Assembly: GCA_934141145.1 (NCBI GenBank) | Contig: CAKPCA010000034.1 | Location: 1-5,892 of the forward strand | Length of the DNA stretch: 5,892 nucleotides | Reading direction: 5' to 3' | DNA from: an uncultured Bacilli bacterium | Lineage (GTDB): Bacteria > Bacillota_I > Bacilli_A > RF39 > UBA660 | Part shown: positions 1-5,879 of the stretch, one piece after another | Layout of the letters: every line of letters starts with the position of its first letter | Numbering within the stretch: position 1 is the stretch's first letter | Position numbers and translations under genes: made by a program | Notes under the pieces: model-generated | What the model was told of the DNA's origin: nothing | Databases searched by the model: none | The model's input: only the letters and a program-made list of their open reading frames with translations

Positions 1-1485
1 ATAGAGGTAAATGATTTTGCTGTTAAAGTTGCTAAAACTGCACTTTGGATTGCAGAAGCTCAAATGTGGACTGAAACTAAAAAGATAATATCTAGTTTTA
101 CAAATATAAGTGATTTTTTACCATTAGAAACTTATGATAATATAGTTGAGGAAAATGCTTTAAGAATAAATTGGAACGATGTTATTTCAAATAATAAATG
201 CAGTTATATAATGGGTAATCCACCTTTTGTTGGTTCTAAATATTCAGATAAAGAGCAAAAGTTTGATATGGATTATGTTTTTGAAAATAATTCTAAAATT
301 AAATATAGAACACTAGATTATGTTACATGCTGGTTTTATTTAGCGTCTAAATATATTTTAGAAACTGAAATTAAATGTGCGTTTGTTTCCACTAATTCGA
401 TAACTCAAGGAGAGCAAACTGGAATTATATGGAAACCTATTATAGAAATGGGAATTACTATAAATTTTGCTCATCGTACATTTAGATGGGATAGTGAAGC
501 AAGCCTAAAAGCACATGTTCATTGTGTAATAATTGGTTTTAGTTGTAAAAATCTTGTAGATAAAAAAATTATATTTGATAACGGTAAAGTATTAAAAACT
601 AATAATATTAATCCTTATTTAGTATCTGCACCTAATGTTTTTATTGAAAGCAGAAATAAGCCATTTGATTTAAGAAAAAAGATGATTGCTCCTAATAAGC
701 CTTGTGATTACAATAATTTAAAAATTGAAAAGAATGAATATACTGATTTTATATCAAAATGTCCACAATCAAAAAAATGGATAAAGAGGATGGTCGGGGC
801 TCAAGAATTTATTAATAATAAAGAAAGATATTGTTTATGGTTAGTTGGAAGTGAACCTAGTGAGTTGAGAAGTATGCCTTTAGTATTAGAAAGAGTAAAT
901 AAATGTAGAGAAGATAGAATAAAGGCAAATACTGAGGAATCATTAAAGTTAGCAAACACTCCAACATTATTTAGAGAACAAATTAATCCAAAAAGTTATT
1001 TAATAATACCTTGTGTTTCATCAGAAAGAAGAAGATATATACCAATCGGATTCTTGGACGATAAAACTATTCCAGTAATGGGTACATTGATTATTCCTAA
1101 TGCTGATTTATATGATTTTGGAATTTTAACATCAAATGTACATATGTCTTGGACAAGAACTGTTTGTGGTAGACTAAAAAGCGACTATAGATATTCAAAA
1201 GATATTGTCTATAATAATTTTCCATTACCTAATCCAACATCTCAACAAAGAGATAAAATTGAACAAACAGCACAAATGATATTAGATGCTAGAGCAAAAT
1301 ATCCAAATAGTTCCCTTGCTGATCTATATGATGAATTAACCATGCCCGTGGAATTAAGAAAAGCTCATCAAGCAAACGATGTTGCTGTAATGGAAGCGTA
1401 TGGATTTAATTGGAAAATTATGACTGAATCAGAATGTGTAGCTGAACTGATGAAAATGTACCAATTATTAACTGAAAAGAGTTAA
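1..1485 (+). CDS. MmeI-like N6-adenine DNA methyltransferase (type II R-M family), C-terminal part
   Basis: Partial gene: the reading frame is open from base 1, so the true start lies upstream and the ATG at 64 is internal. The visible 494 residues begin at a helix ending LWIAEAQM, which in this family precedes the catalytic loop. The amino-methyltransferase motif IV NPPF lies at visible residues 73-76 and indicates transfer of methyl from SAM to adenine N6. The target-recognition region contains the family-typical RRRYIPIGFL (about 343-352) and RTVCGRLKSDYRYSKDIVYNNFPLP-like segment (about 386-410, key residues R386, G390, D395, Y396, P408). The end resembles the MmeI C-terminal domain (ARAKYPNSSLADLYDELTMP, about 429-448). 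MmeI-type proteins often fuse an N-terminal endonuclease to the methylase. Whether this one does cannot be seen, so it could be a methylase only, or part of a BREX/DISARM-like set. It is followed after 25 bp by the DUF3800 gene, probably in one operon. Confidence 0.9.
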   Translation: MEVNDFAVKVAKTALWIAEAQMWTETKKIISSFTNISDFLPLETYDNIVEENALRINWNDVISNNKCSYIMGNPPFVGSKYSDKEQKFDMDYVFENNSKIKYRTLDYVTCWFYLASKYILETEIKCAFVSTNSITQGEQTGIIWKPIIEMGITINFAHRTFRWDSEASLKAHVHCVIIGFSCKNLVDKKIIFDNGKVLKTNNINPYLVSAPNVFIESRNKPFDLRKKMIAPNKPCDYNNLKIEKNEYTDFISKCPQSKKWIKRMVGAQEFINNKERYCLWLVGSEPSELRSMPLVLERVNKCREDRIKANTEESLKLANTPTLFREQINPKSYLIIPCVSSERRRYIPIGFLDDKTIPVMGTLIIPNADLYDFGILTSNVHMSWTRTVCGRLKSDYRYSKDIVYNNFPLPNPTSQQRDKIEQTAQMILDARAKYPNSSLADLYDELTMPVELRKAHQANDVAVMEAYGFNWKIMTESECVAELMKMYQLLTEKS

Positions 1486-1498
1486 TAGTAATTGAAAT

Positions 1499-1504
1499 GA
1501 GGTG
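1499..1504 (+). promoter_or_regulatory. Ribosome binding site of the DUF3800 gene
   Basis: GAGGTG lies 6 bases before the ATG at 1511. It supports that start over the internal Met14 codon at 1550. No promoter is evident in the 25-bp gap after the methyltransferase stop, which favours cotranscription. Confidence 0.8.
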
Positions 1505-1510
1505 TAAGAT

Positions 1511-2368
1511 ATGTCAAAATGGAGTGAAAAGCCTACTAAAATTTTATTAATGAAAAAAGATATAGATTATGTTATGTGTATTGATGAAAATGGTAGCAGT
1601 AGTAATTTAACTTATGTATTAAAGCAAATATCTAATGATAAAGAGGTGTCAGAAGATGATAAGTACTTTACCATTACTGGGTGTATTTTTACTAAGAAAG
1701 AATATATGGACTCGAAAAAAGTAATAAAGTTATTAAAAAATAAATATTGGAAAAATGGAATGTTTTATGACACTAAATTGAAACAAGATAGAGCTGTATG
1801 TTTTCATTCAAGAGATATAAGAAAACATGATAATTGCTTTAATGATAGTGTTATAAATTATGATGAGTTTATGGTAGATTTGGCTGATTCAATGAAGAAT
1901 ATTAAATGTAAAATAATTTCAATTAGTATTAATTTGTATGAATATTTAAAAAAAGGGTATACGCATAATGTTTATAACGTGGCATTTGATTTTTTGTTAG
2001 AAAGATATATTTATGCAACTGATAATAATAAAAAAGGAGTAATAATGCTTGAGGCTAGAGGAAAAGAAGAGGATAAAGAATTATTAGAACACATTAGTAA
2101 AGTTATTAATAAAACAGGTACTAAAAAAATAAGTTCAAAAGAATTGCAAACGAAAATTGATGGAGTATACTTTAATCCTAAATGGAATGAAGAATATAGT
2201 TCTACTTATGTTGGACTTGAGATAACAGATTTATTTTCTTATCTAATTCATAAATATGTAAAAAGAAATTCAAAAGATAAAGCATTTTTAACGTTTGAAG
2301 ATAAGATTGATGGGTATCCAAATTATAAAAATAAGGGAATAAAAATATTCCCTCCAGACAAAAAATAA
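1511..2368 (+). CDS. DUF3800 domain-containing protein (predicted RNase H-like nuclease fold)
   Basis: 285 residues, a usual length for DUF3800. Family landmarks seen in order: a hydrophobic strand followed by acidic IDENG (D25, E26), where the family normally has DESG; a KYFTITGCIF strand (about 50-60); FHSRDIR (H99, R101, D102), matching the family's H-x-(K/R)-D-I motif; a second strand ending LEARGKEED (E181, R183, about 180-188); and GLEITDLFSYLIHKY (D240, about 235-249), matching the C-terminal acidic helix. The spaced acidic residues D25, E181 and D240 are consistent with a metal-binding RNase H-like active site. That assignment is inference, and the natural substrate of the family is not established as far as I know. 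The gene shares an operon with the methyltransferase and converges on a minus-strand small RNA whose terminator overlaps its stop codon. Possible roles are a defence nuclease, or a partner of that RNA. No transmembrane segment or signal peptide is visible. Confidence 0.85.
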   Translation: MSKWSEKPTKILLMKKDIDYVMCIDENGSSSNLTYVLKQISNDKEVSEDDKYFTITGCIFTKKEYMDSKKVIKLLKNKYWKNGMFYDTKLKQDRAVCFHSRDIRKHDNCFNDSVINYDEFMVDLADSMKNIKCKIISISINLYEYLKKGYTHNVYNVAFDFLLERYIYATDNNKKGVIMLEARGKEEDKELLEHISKVINKTGTKKISSKELQTKIDGVYFNPKWNEEYSSTYVGLEITDLFSYLIHKYVKRNSKDKAFLTFEDKIDGYPNYKNKGIKIFPPDKK

Positions 2369-2390
2369 GAACTGGATAAACCAGTTCTTA
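2360..2390 (-). terminator. Rho-independent terminator of the small RNA
   Basis: A perfect 10-bp stem (2366-2375 with 2381-2390) and a 5-base loop are followed on the minus strand by six T (2365-2360). On the plus strand no T-tract follows, so it serves the minus-strand RNA rather than the DUF3800 mRNA. The stem contains the DUF3800 stop codon (2366-2368), so the two 3' ends overlap by a few bases. Confidence 0.85.
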
Positions 2391-2435
2391 CCGTCCGCGA
2401 TACCACGAACCCCAAGCAAATAAATTGCTTTTGAC
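2360..2435 (-). ncRNA. Structured small RNA (about 76 nt) convergent to the DUF3800 gene
   Basis: Read on the minus strand, a near-consensus promoter would start RNA near 2437-2435, and an intrinsic terminator ends it near 2360. Three hairpins fill the transcript. Hairpin 1: AAGCAA/UUGCUU (2430-2425 with 2419-2414), loop UUUAU. Hairpin 2: GUUCGUG/CGCGGAC (2410-2404 with 2399-2393), loop GUAU. Hairpin 3: UAAGAACUGG/CCAGUUCUUA (2390-2381 with 2375-2366), loop UUUAU, followed by six U. Hairpin 2 contains two G-U pairs that become A-C mismatches on the plus strand, so the structured RNA is the minus-strand one. Its middle (2391-2413) is a GC-rich island in very AT-rich DNA, a common sign of a structured RNA. 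From memory, structured RNA motifs named after DUF3800 have been reported beside such genes. I cannot test membership in one of them here. It could act as a partner RNA, an antitoxin-like RNA or an antisense regulator. Confidence 0.72.
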
Positions 2436-2470
2436 ATAATTAATATAGCAAATAAATTAATATTTGTCAA
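2431..2470. repeat. Inverted repeat spanning the small-RNA promoter (possible operator)
   Basis: TTGACA (2431-2436) and ATTAAT (2439-2444) are mirrored by ATTAAT (2456-2461) and TGTCAA (2465-2470). The dyad is nearly symmetric and covers -35, -10 and the start site of the minus-strand promoter. It could bind a dimeric regulator. The AT-rich composition makes part of the symmetry cheap, but the TTGACA/TGTCAA ends are specific. Confidence 0.4.
2442..2470 (-). promoter_or_regulatory. Sigma-A type promoter of the small RNA
   Basis: On the minus strand, -35 TTGACA (2470-2465) is a perfect consensus. The optimal 17-base spacer is followed by -10 TATATT (2447-2442). Transcription should start about 2437-2435, directly in front of hairpin 1. 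This is the best promoter match I found in the window, suggesting a strongly expressed RNA unless it is repressed. Confidence 0.78.
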
Positions 2471-2491
2471 TAACTATGTCTTTAATATTAT
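2464..2491 (+). promoter_or_regulatory. Candidate promoter of the RloC-like gene
   Basis: TTGTCA (2464-2469), a 16-base spacer and TATTAT (2486-2491) form a plausible sigma-A promoter, giving a leader of about 50 nt before the ATG at 2551. TATATA at 2491-2496 is an alternative -10. Its -35 overlaps the -35 of the divergent small-RNA promoter, so the two could compete for polymerase or share a regulator. Confidence 0.4.
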
Positions 2492-2540
2492 ATATAAAAA
2501 TGGCTGAAATATGCCTATAAATTAAAAGTTTAAGATTTAA

Positions 2541-2544
2541 GAGG
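2541..2544 (+). promoter_or_regulatory. Ribosome binding site of the RloC-like gene
   Basis: GAGG, six bases before the ATG at 2551, fixes the start of the ATPase gene. The N-terminal sequence from this Met leads at normal distance into the first beta strand and Walker A motif. Confidence 0.75.
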
Positions 2545-2550
2545 TAAAAT

Positions 2551-4893
2551 ATGAAGATAGCAAGTATTAATATTGAAAGTTCATTTACAAAATTTATTGA
2601 TTCTCAAGAAATAAAAATTCCAAGTGATAAAAAGACAAATTGTATATTCATTTATGGTAAAAATGGTAGCGGAAAAAGTTCTATTTCAAAACTTTTTTAT
2701 ACTAATAATAAATATATAGAGGGAAAAGAATACATTGATGATTTATTACAATTAAAGACAAAAAGTGCTATAAAAGATTTAAATGTAAAAATTAATTTTG
2801 ATAATAGTACATCTAATATTTTTACAGGGAATGGAATTATAAATCCAATTAAGATACCAGTTTTTAATCAAGAATATATTGACTTAAAAATTACATATCA
2901 AGAAGACTTTAAAAATAACAAATTTCAAGAAAAAAATCTAAATTATGGTGTAGAATTACAGTCAAAAACTAAATATTTAGATAAAATAAAAATTGGTAAA
3001 ATAGAACAAAAACGCAAAGAAGAACTTGAAGAAAAAATAAATAAACAAATAAAGGATAATATTGAAAACCTAAAAAAAGATACTTCTACTAAAGATAATA
3101 ATAAAAATTATTCAATGTTTACAATAGAAAAATTAAAATCAATAAATCCACAAGAAAAAGAAGTTATAGATGATTTAAATAAAAAAAGGTTAGAACATAT
3201 TAAATATATACAAAGTCTTAAAGATTTAAATGATAGTAACAAAATACATTTAAACATTGTTTTCTTAGATCTCCCTTCTATAGAACAAGATATTATTAAC
3301 GTTAATAAATCATTGACTTTTAACGAAGATGAGACAAAGACAAAAGCGGCTCGTGAAATTTTAGACAATTTAAGTGAAGAACTCAGAAAATGGAAATTAG
3401 ATGGTGTTAGCCATATTACTAATGATAGATGTCCATTTTGTGGGTCTGATATAAAAGGAAATGAATTAGTTAATATGTATAAAGATTATGTTGATAGTAG
3501 AATTAATAAGATGAAAACATATCTAACTAGCGAAATAAATAAATTTAGTAATTATAAAAATAATTCAAAACATTCTTTTGAGTTAGTAAAAACTAATGCA
3601 CAATATTTAGATAGTATTTTCAAAAGTAATTTATATAATCAGATTAACTCTTTAGAAAATAAGCTGAATTTATATTTAGATAAAATAATAAATATACTAA
3701 AACAAAAAAGTTTAGATAATTACTTATTCGTTGATAGTAGTAAATCTATAGATAATGTTAATGTTACAGAATTGAATGATATTCAAAAATTATATAGTGA
3801 TTTAACAAAAAATATTAATGATATTAATAAAAAAGTTGATAGTTCAACAAGTGATAAAATTCGAAGAAATAATGACTATTTTCAAAATGTTGCTATTTAT
3901 TTAACTTATGAATCAATGAAAGATGATATAAAACAATTAATTGACTCTGAAAATAAAATAAAACAAATTATTGAAGAATTAAAACCTTTGAAAGAAGAAT
4001 ATGAAAAAGAACTTAGAGAAAAAAATATTTTATTGAAAAAAATGAATGACATTTTAGATGATTTTAACATTAGTAATTATAGAGTAGATGAAGAATTCGA
4101 TTTATGTTTAAATGGAGAAAAAGTTAGTTTTTGCGTAGATAAGTTGTTGAGTAATGGTGAGAAAAGTATTATTGCATTTTCTCTATTTATTGCAGAGTTA
4201 GAATTATATTATTCGGAAAATGACAAAAATATAATTTTGATTGATGATCCCATATCATCAGTTGATTATCCAAATTTATATGGAATATATAATTATATAA
4301 ATAATATAATAGAAGAAAATCCTAATTCTCAGTTTATAATATCTTCTCATAATACTTTGTTCATGAATTTATTTAAGTTTGATTATAAAAAAACAGCAAC
4401 ATATCTTAATTTAACTGAAGTTAATGGTAAAACTAAAATAATTATTGATAACGAAAATCTTGACTCAATATATCTAGAAAAATTGAAAGAAATATTTAAA
4501 ATATACAAGACGAATACAATTGATAAAAAACAAAAACTGTATATTCATAATTACTGTAGATATGTATTAGAAACAATTTCTAGATTTGAATATCCAATTA
4601 ACGATAATGAATCTACGTCTTCTAAATATTATTTAAATAAAATAATTGATAATATATCCAATAATATTTCTGATTATGATATTTCAAAAGTTGCATTACA
4701 ATCTCTAATGAAAATAGTTAATAAAGGTTCTCATGCTACAATAGATGAAGTACATGATGGTGAACATTTTGAAGACAATCACTATATTGAAAGTTGTAAA
4801 GCTATAATAAAATTTATTAAAAAAGATTATAATGGTCAATTTGAATTATTATCAACTGACTATGACAGAATTAATCAAATAAACAATACATAA
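2551..4893 (+). CDS. RloC-like anticodon nuclease: ABC/AAA_13 ATPase with zinc hook and C-terminal nuclease triad
   Basis: 780 residues, about the size of RloC and twice that of PrrC. An ABC-type ATPase head is split by an insertion. Walker A GKNGSGKS is at 36-43, the ABC signature LSNGEKS at 533-539, Walker B IILIDDP at 561-567, the D-loop SSVD at 569-572 and the H-loop His at H600. The insertion is rich in charged helices (coiled-coil-like about 148-178 and 455-505). It carries CPFC (C294, C297), like the Rad50-type zinc hook that distinguishes RloC from PrrC. The C-terminal domain has R670-x3-E674 in RYVLE and H728 in NKGSH, resembling the Arg-Glu-His triad of PrrC/RloC anticodon nucleases (HEPN-like). 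In that family ATP/DNA-damage sensing unleashes cleavage at the tRNA anticodon wobble position, a cytoplasmic abortive response. RloC genes are often linked to restriction-modification loci, and here an MmeI-like methylase lies upstream. Alternative: another AAA_13 ATPase without tRNA specificity. Confidence 0.82.
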   Translation: MKIASINIESSFTKFIDSQEIKIPSDKKTNCIFIYGKNGSGKSSISKLFYTNNKYIEGKEYIDDLLQLKTKSAIKDLNVKINFDNSTSNIFTGNGIINPIKIPVFNQEYIDLKITYQEDFKNNKFQEKNLNYGVELQSKTKYLDKIKIGKIEQKRKEELEEKINKQIKDNIENLKKDTSTKDNNKNYSMFTIEKLKSINPQEKEVIDDLNKKRLEHIKYIQSLKDLNDSNKIHLNIVFLDLPSIEQDIINVNKSLTFNEDETKTKAAREILDNLSEELRKWKLDGVSHITNDRCPFCGSDIKGNELVNMYKDYVDSRINKMKTYLTSEINKFSNYKNNSKHSFELVKTNAQYLDSIFKSNLYNQINSLENKLNLYLDKIINILKQKSLDNYLFVDSSKSIDNVNVTELNDIQKLYSDLTKNINDINKKVDSSTSDKIRRNNDYFQNVAIYLTYESMKDDIKQLIDSENKIKQIIEELKPLKEEYEKELREKNILLKKMNDILDDFNISNYRVDEEFDLCLNGEKVSFCVDKLLSNGEKSIIAFSLFIAELELYYSENDKNIILIDDPISSVDYPNLYGIYNYINNIIEENPNSQFIISSHNTLFMNLFKFDYKKTATYLNLTEVNGKTKIIIDNENLDSIYLEKLKEIFKIYKTNTIDKKQKLYIHNYCRYVLETISRFEYPINDNESTSSKYYLNKIIDNISNNISDYDISKVALQSLMKIVNKGSHATIDEVHDGEHFEDNHYIESCKAIIKFIKKDYNGQFELLSTDYDRINQINNT

Positions 4894-4897
4894 AGGG

Positions 4898-5015
4898 TAT
4901 GGGGTTTCCCATAATAGAATTTGGCGGGAGTACAAATTCAGTGCTGGCTAGACAAAAGTATTACTCCAAAATATAAATTTAAAGCACTATCTTGATTTAG
5001 GTAGTGCTTTTCTTT
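4898..5015 (+). ncRNA. Structured 3' region or small RNA downstream of the RloC-like gene (possible pseudoknot)
   Basis: The DNA between the ATPase stop and its terminator is unusually structured. TATGGG/CCCATA (4898-4903 with 4908-4913) closes on GTTT. GAATTTG/CAAATTC (4917-4923 with 4933-4939) encloses the loop GCGGGAGTA. GGAGTA in that loop (4927-4932) is exactly complementary to TACTCC (4962-4967). Together the last two pairings make an H-type pseudoknot with a 22-base connecting loop. A GC-rich patch (4923-4948) stands out from its AT-rich surroundings. I see no convincing separate promoter, so this may be a 3' UTR structure of the ATPase mRNA or a small RNA processed from it. I recognise no known RNA family. 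Confidence 0.4.
4981..5015 (+). terminator. Rho-independent terminator of the RloC-like gene
   Basis: An 11-bp stem (4981-4991 with 5000-5010, one T-G wobble at 4990/5001) with an 8-base loop leads into a T-rich tract (TTTTCTTT, ending 5015). The wobble would be a mismatch on the minus strand, so the plus strand is the main direction. It may still work weakly in reverse for the convergent tnpV operon, whose last stop codon (5016-5014) abuts the T-tract. Confidence 0.85.
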
Positions 5016-5325
5016 ACATAACTTTCATTAATTTTAATGGATTATTTTTAATGATTTTAAGATTATATTTTATTCTTAAAATTAATTCTATTTCAGGTAT
5101 TAATTCATCAACATTACATCTAACATTAAATATATCAAATGCTGCGTTGATATGATTAATTAATGGACAATCTGATAAACAATTTCTACTATATCCATTT
5201 GCTAAATAAAATGCTACAGCCTCTGGTATTACAAATTTAATAAGATATTCATTATAGTTGTTATAGAATGGTAATAATACTTCTTCAAATTCTTTATCTG
5301 TAATATCTTCTTTACCTTTAATCAT
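5014..5325 (-). CDS. Small hypothetical protein downstream of tnpV
   Basis: 103 residues, not recognised. The ATG at 5325 overlaps the tnpV stop in an ATGA, and GGAGAT (5336-5331) sits at a proper distance, so it is a real and probably translationally coupled gene. The product looks soluble and helical, with an acidic N-terminus (KGKEDITDKEFEEV), a short hydrophobic stretch (about 28-42), then three cysteines, C49, C53 and C70, around NCLSDCPLINHINAAFDIF. C49-x3-C53 could bind a metal, but no complete zinc-finger pattern is present. The C-terminus is basic. Its position suggests an accessory protein of the same mobile element as TnpV. No function can be assigned. Confidence 0.65.
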   Translation of the reverse strand: MIKGKEDITDKEFEEVLLPFYNNYNEYLIKFVIPEAVAFYLANGYSRNCLSDCPLINHINAAFDIFNVRCNVDELIPEIELILRIKYNLKIIKNNPLKLMKVM

Positions 5326-5684
5326 ATTTCATCTCCATAAATAATTTCCTTTAAAACAATTTCTTCAGCAATGTTTTTACAATTATTCATTTTTTGAATC
5401 CATAGTAATTGATTTTCAGATTTCAATTTTTCCGTAATTGATGAATCTAATTCTATTAAGTTATTAACTATGTTATTAATTCTATCTTCAGCAATTATAC
5501 TGACCGAAAAAAGATGTTCATTTAATTTGTCTTTCATAAGTAATTCTTGATATAATGCTTTCTTATTACTTTTTAAGTATTCTAATCTTAATAATCCATA
5601 TTTATTTAAAGGTTTATTTTCTTTTTCAGTAAGTTTTAAACTTGGTAATAAATAATCACCACATTTTGTATAATTTATATTCAT
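5322..5684 (-). CDS. tnpV: TnpV family transposon-encoded protein
   Basis: 120 residues, matching the usual size of TnpV proteins, first known from Tn4451-type mobilisable transposons of clostridia and common in gut Firmicutes. Recognisable family features: GDYLLPSL near the N-terminus (9-16), the middle segment YGLLRLEYLKSNKKALYQELLMKDKLNEHL (about 29-58; Y29, L54, N55), and the diagnostic C-terminal block with E90, N91, W95, M99, N100, E107, E108 and I114-Y116. AAAGGA (5698-5693) precedes the ATG by 8 bases. TnpV is not itself a recombinase and its molecular role is unclear. It marks DNA that belongs, or once belonged, to an integrative element. It overlaps the next gene by 4 bp and is convergent to the ATPase gene. 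No recombinase is visible in the window. Confidence 0.88.
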   Translation of the reverse strand: MNINYTKCGDYLLPSLKLTEKENKPLNKYGLLRLEYLKSNKKALYQELLMKDKLNEHLFSVSIIAEDRINNIVNNLIELDSSITEKLKSENQLLWIQKMNNCKNIAEEIVLKEIIYGDEI

Positions 5685-5733
5685 AATATTTATCCTTTCG
5701 TTTCTATTAAGAATTAATAATAGTATTGTAGGT

Positions 5734-5757
5734 TTTAGGTACCCATTTAGGTACTCA
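5734..5757. repeat. Two tandem copies of a 12-bp repeat upstream of tnpV
   Basis: TTTAGGTACCCA is followed directly by TTTAGGTACTCA, differing at one base. The array lies about 50 bp before tnpV, where a regulator or recombinase could bind. A further short inverted repeat (CAAATT/AATTTG, 5756-5771) begins at its right end. Confidence 0.55.
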
Positions 5758-5832
5758 AATTGTAAAATTTGATAATTATATTTAAAATATTGTAATTAGT
5801 TATAATTTATAAATGTGTAATAATTTTATGAT

Positions 5833-5868
5833 AATGTCAGTATAGTTAGTTTTTTGAAAATGTCAGTA
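5833..5868. repeat. Spaced direct repeat AATGTCAGTA near the right edge
   Basis: AATGTCAGTA occurs at 5833-5842 and 5859-5868, 26 bp apart. Repeated TGTCAGT blocks at a boundary recall the multiple terminal repeats of IS21-family elements, but no transposase is in view and no second end can be compared. It could equally be a pair of regulator sites next to the outward promoter. Confidence 0.45.
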
Positions 5869-5870
5869 AA

Positions 5871-5879
5871 TGATATAAT
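5871..5879 (+). promoter_or_regulatory. Extended -10 promoter firing out of the right edge
   Basis: TGATATAAT is a perfect extended -10 (TG-n-TATAAT). The upstream -35 match is weak (TTTTTG at 17 bases). It would transcribe a gene starting beyond base 5892, divergent from tnpV. Confidence 0.5.

Noticed and set aside
64..66. ATG as start of the methyltransferase
   Set aside because: The frame is open and family-like from base 1 and no RBS precedes 64. The catalytic domain would lose its SAM-binding half.
2366..2390. Terminator for the methylase-DUF3800 operon on the plus strand
   Set aside because: The stem is perfect but no T-tract follows it on the plus strand; the bases after it are CCGTCC. 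The T6 run is on the minus-strand side.
2288..2470. 60-codon minus-strand reading frame with a hydrophobic C-terminal half, resembling a type I toxin peptide
   Set aside because: Its start lies in the -35 box, upstream of the predicted transcript start. It has no RBS and it runs through the three hairpins and the terminator into antisense of the DUF3800 gene. The RNA reading explains the region better. The internal ATG at 2437 would be leaderless.
2412..2470. CRISPR-like or ToxI-like repeat array
   Set aside because: Only short AT-rich symmetric elements are present. No unit of 20 or more bases is repeated here or elsewhere in the window.
2502..2515. GGC/GCC hairpin in the leader of the RloC-like gene
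   Set aside because: Only three strong pairs, with no riboswitch-like conservation that I recognise. It is too weak to report as a feature.
3108..3368. 86-codon minus-strand reading frame
   Set aside because: It lies wholly inside the well-supported ATPase gene, lacks an RBS and looks like a low-complexity shadow frame.
4898..4970. tRNA, tmRNA or attachment-site fragment downstream of the ATPase gene
   Set aside because: There is no T-arm consensus, no CCA end and no direct repeat of this segment elsewhere in the window.
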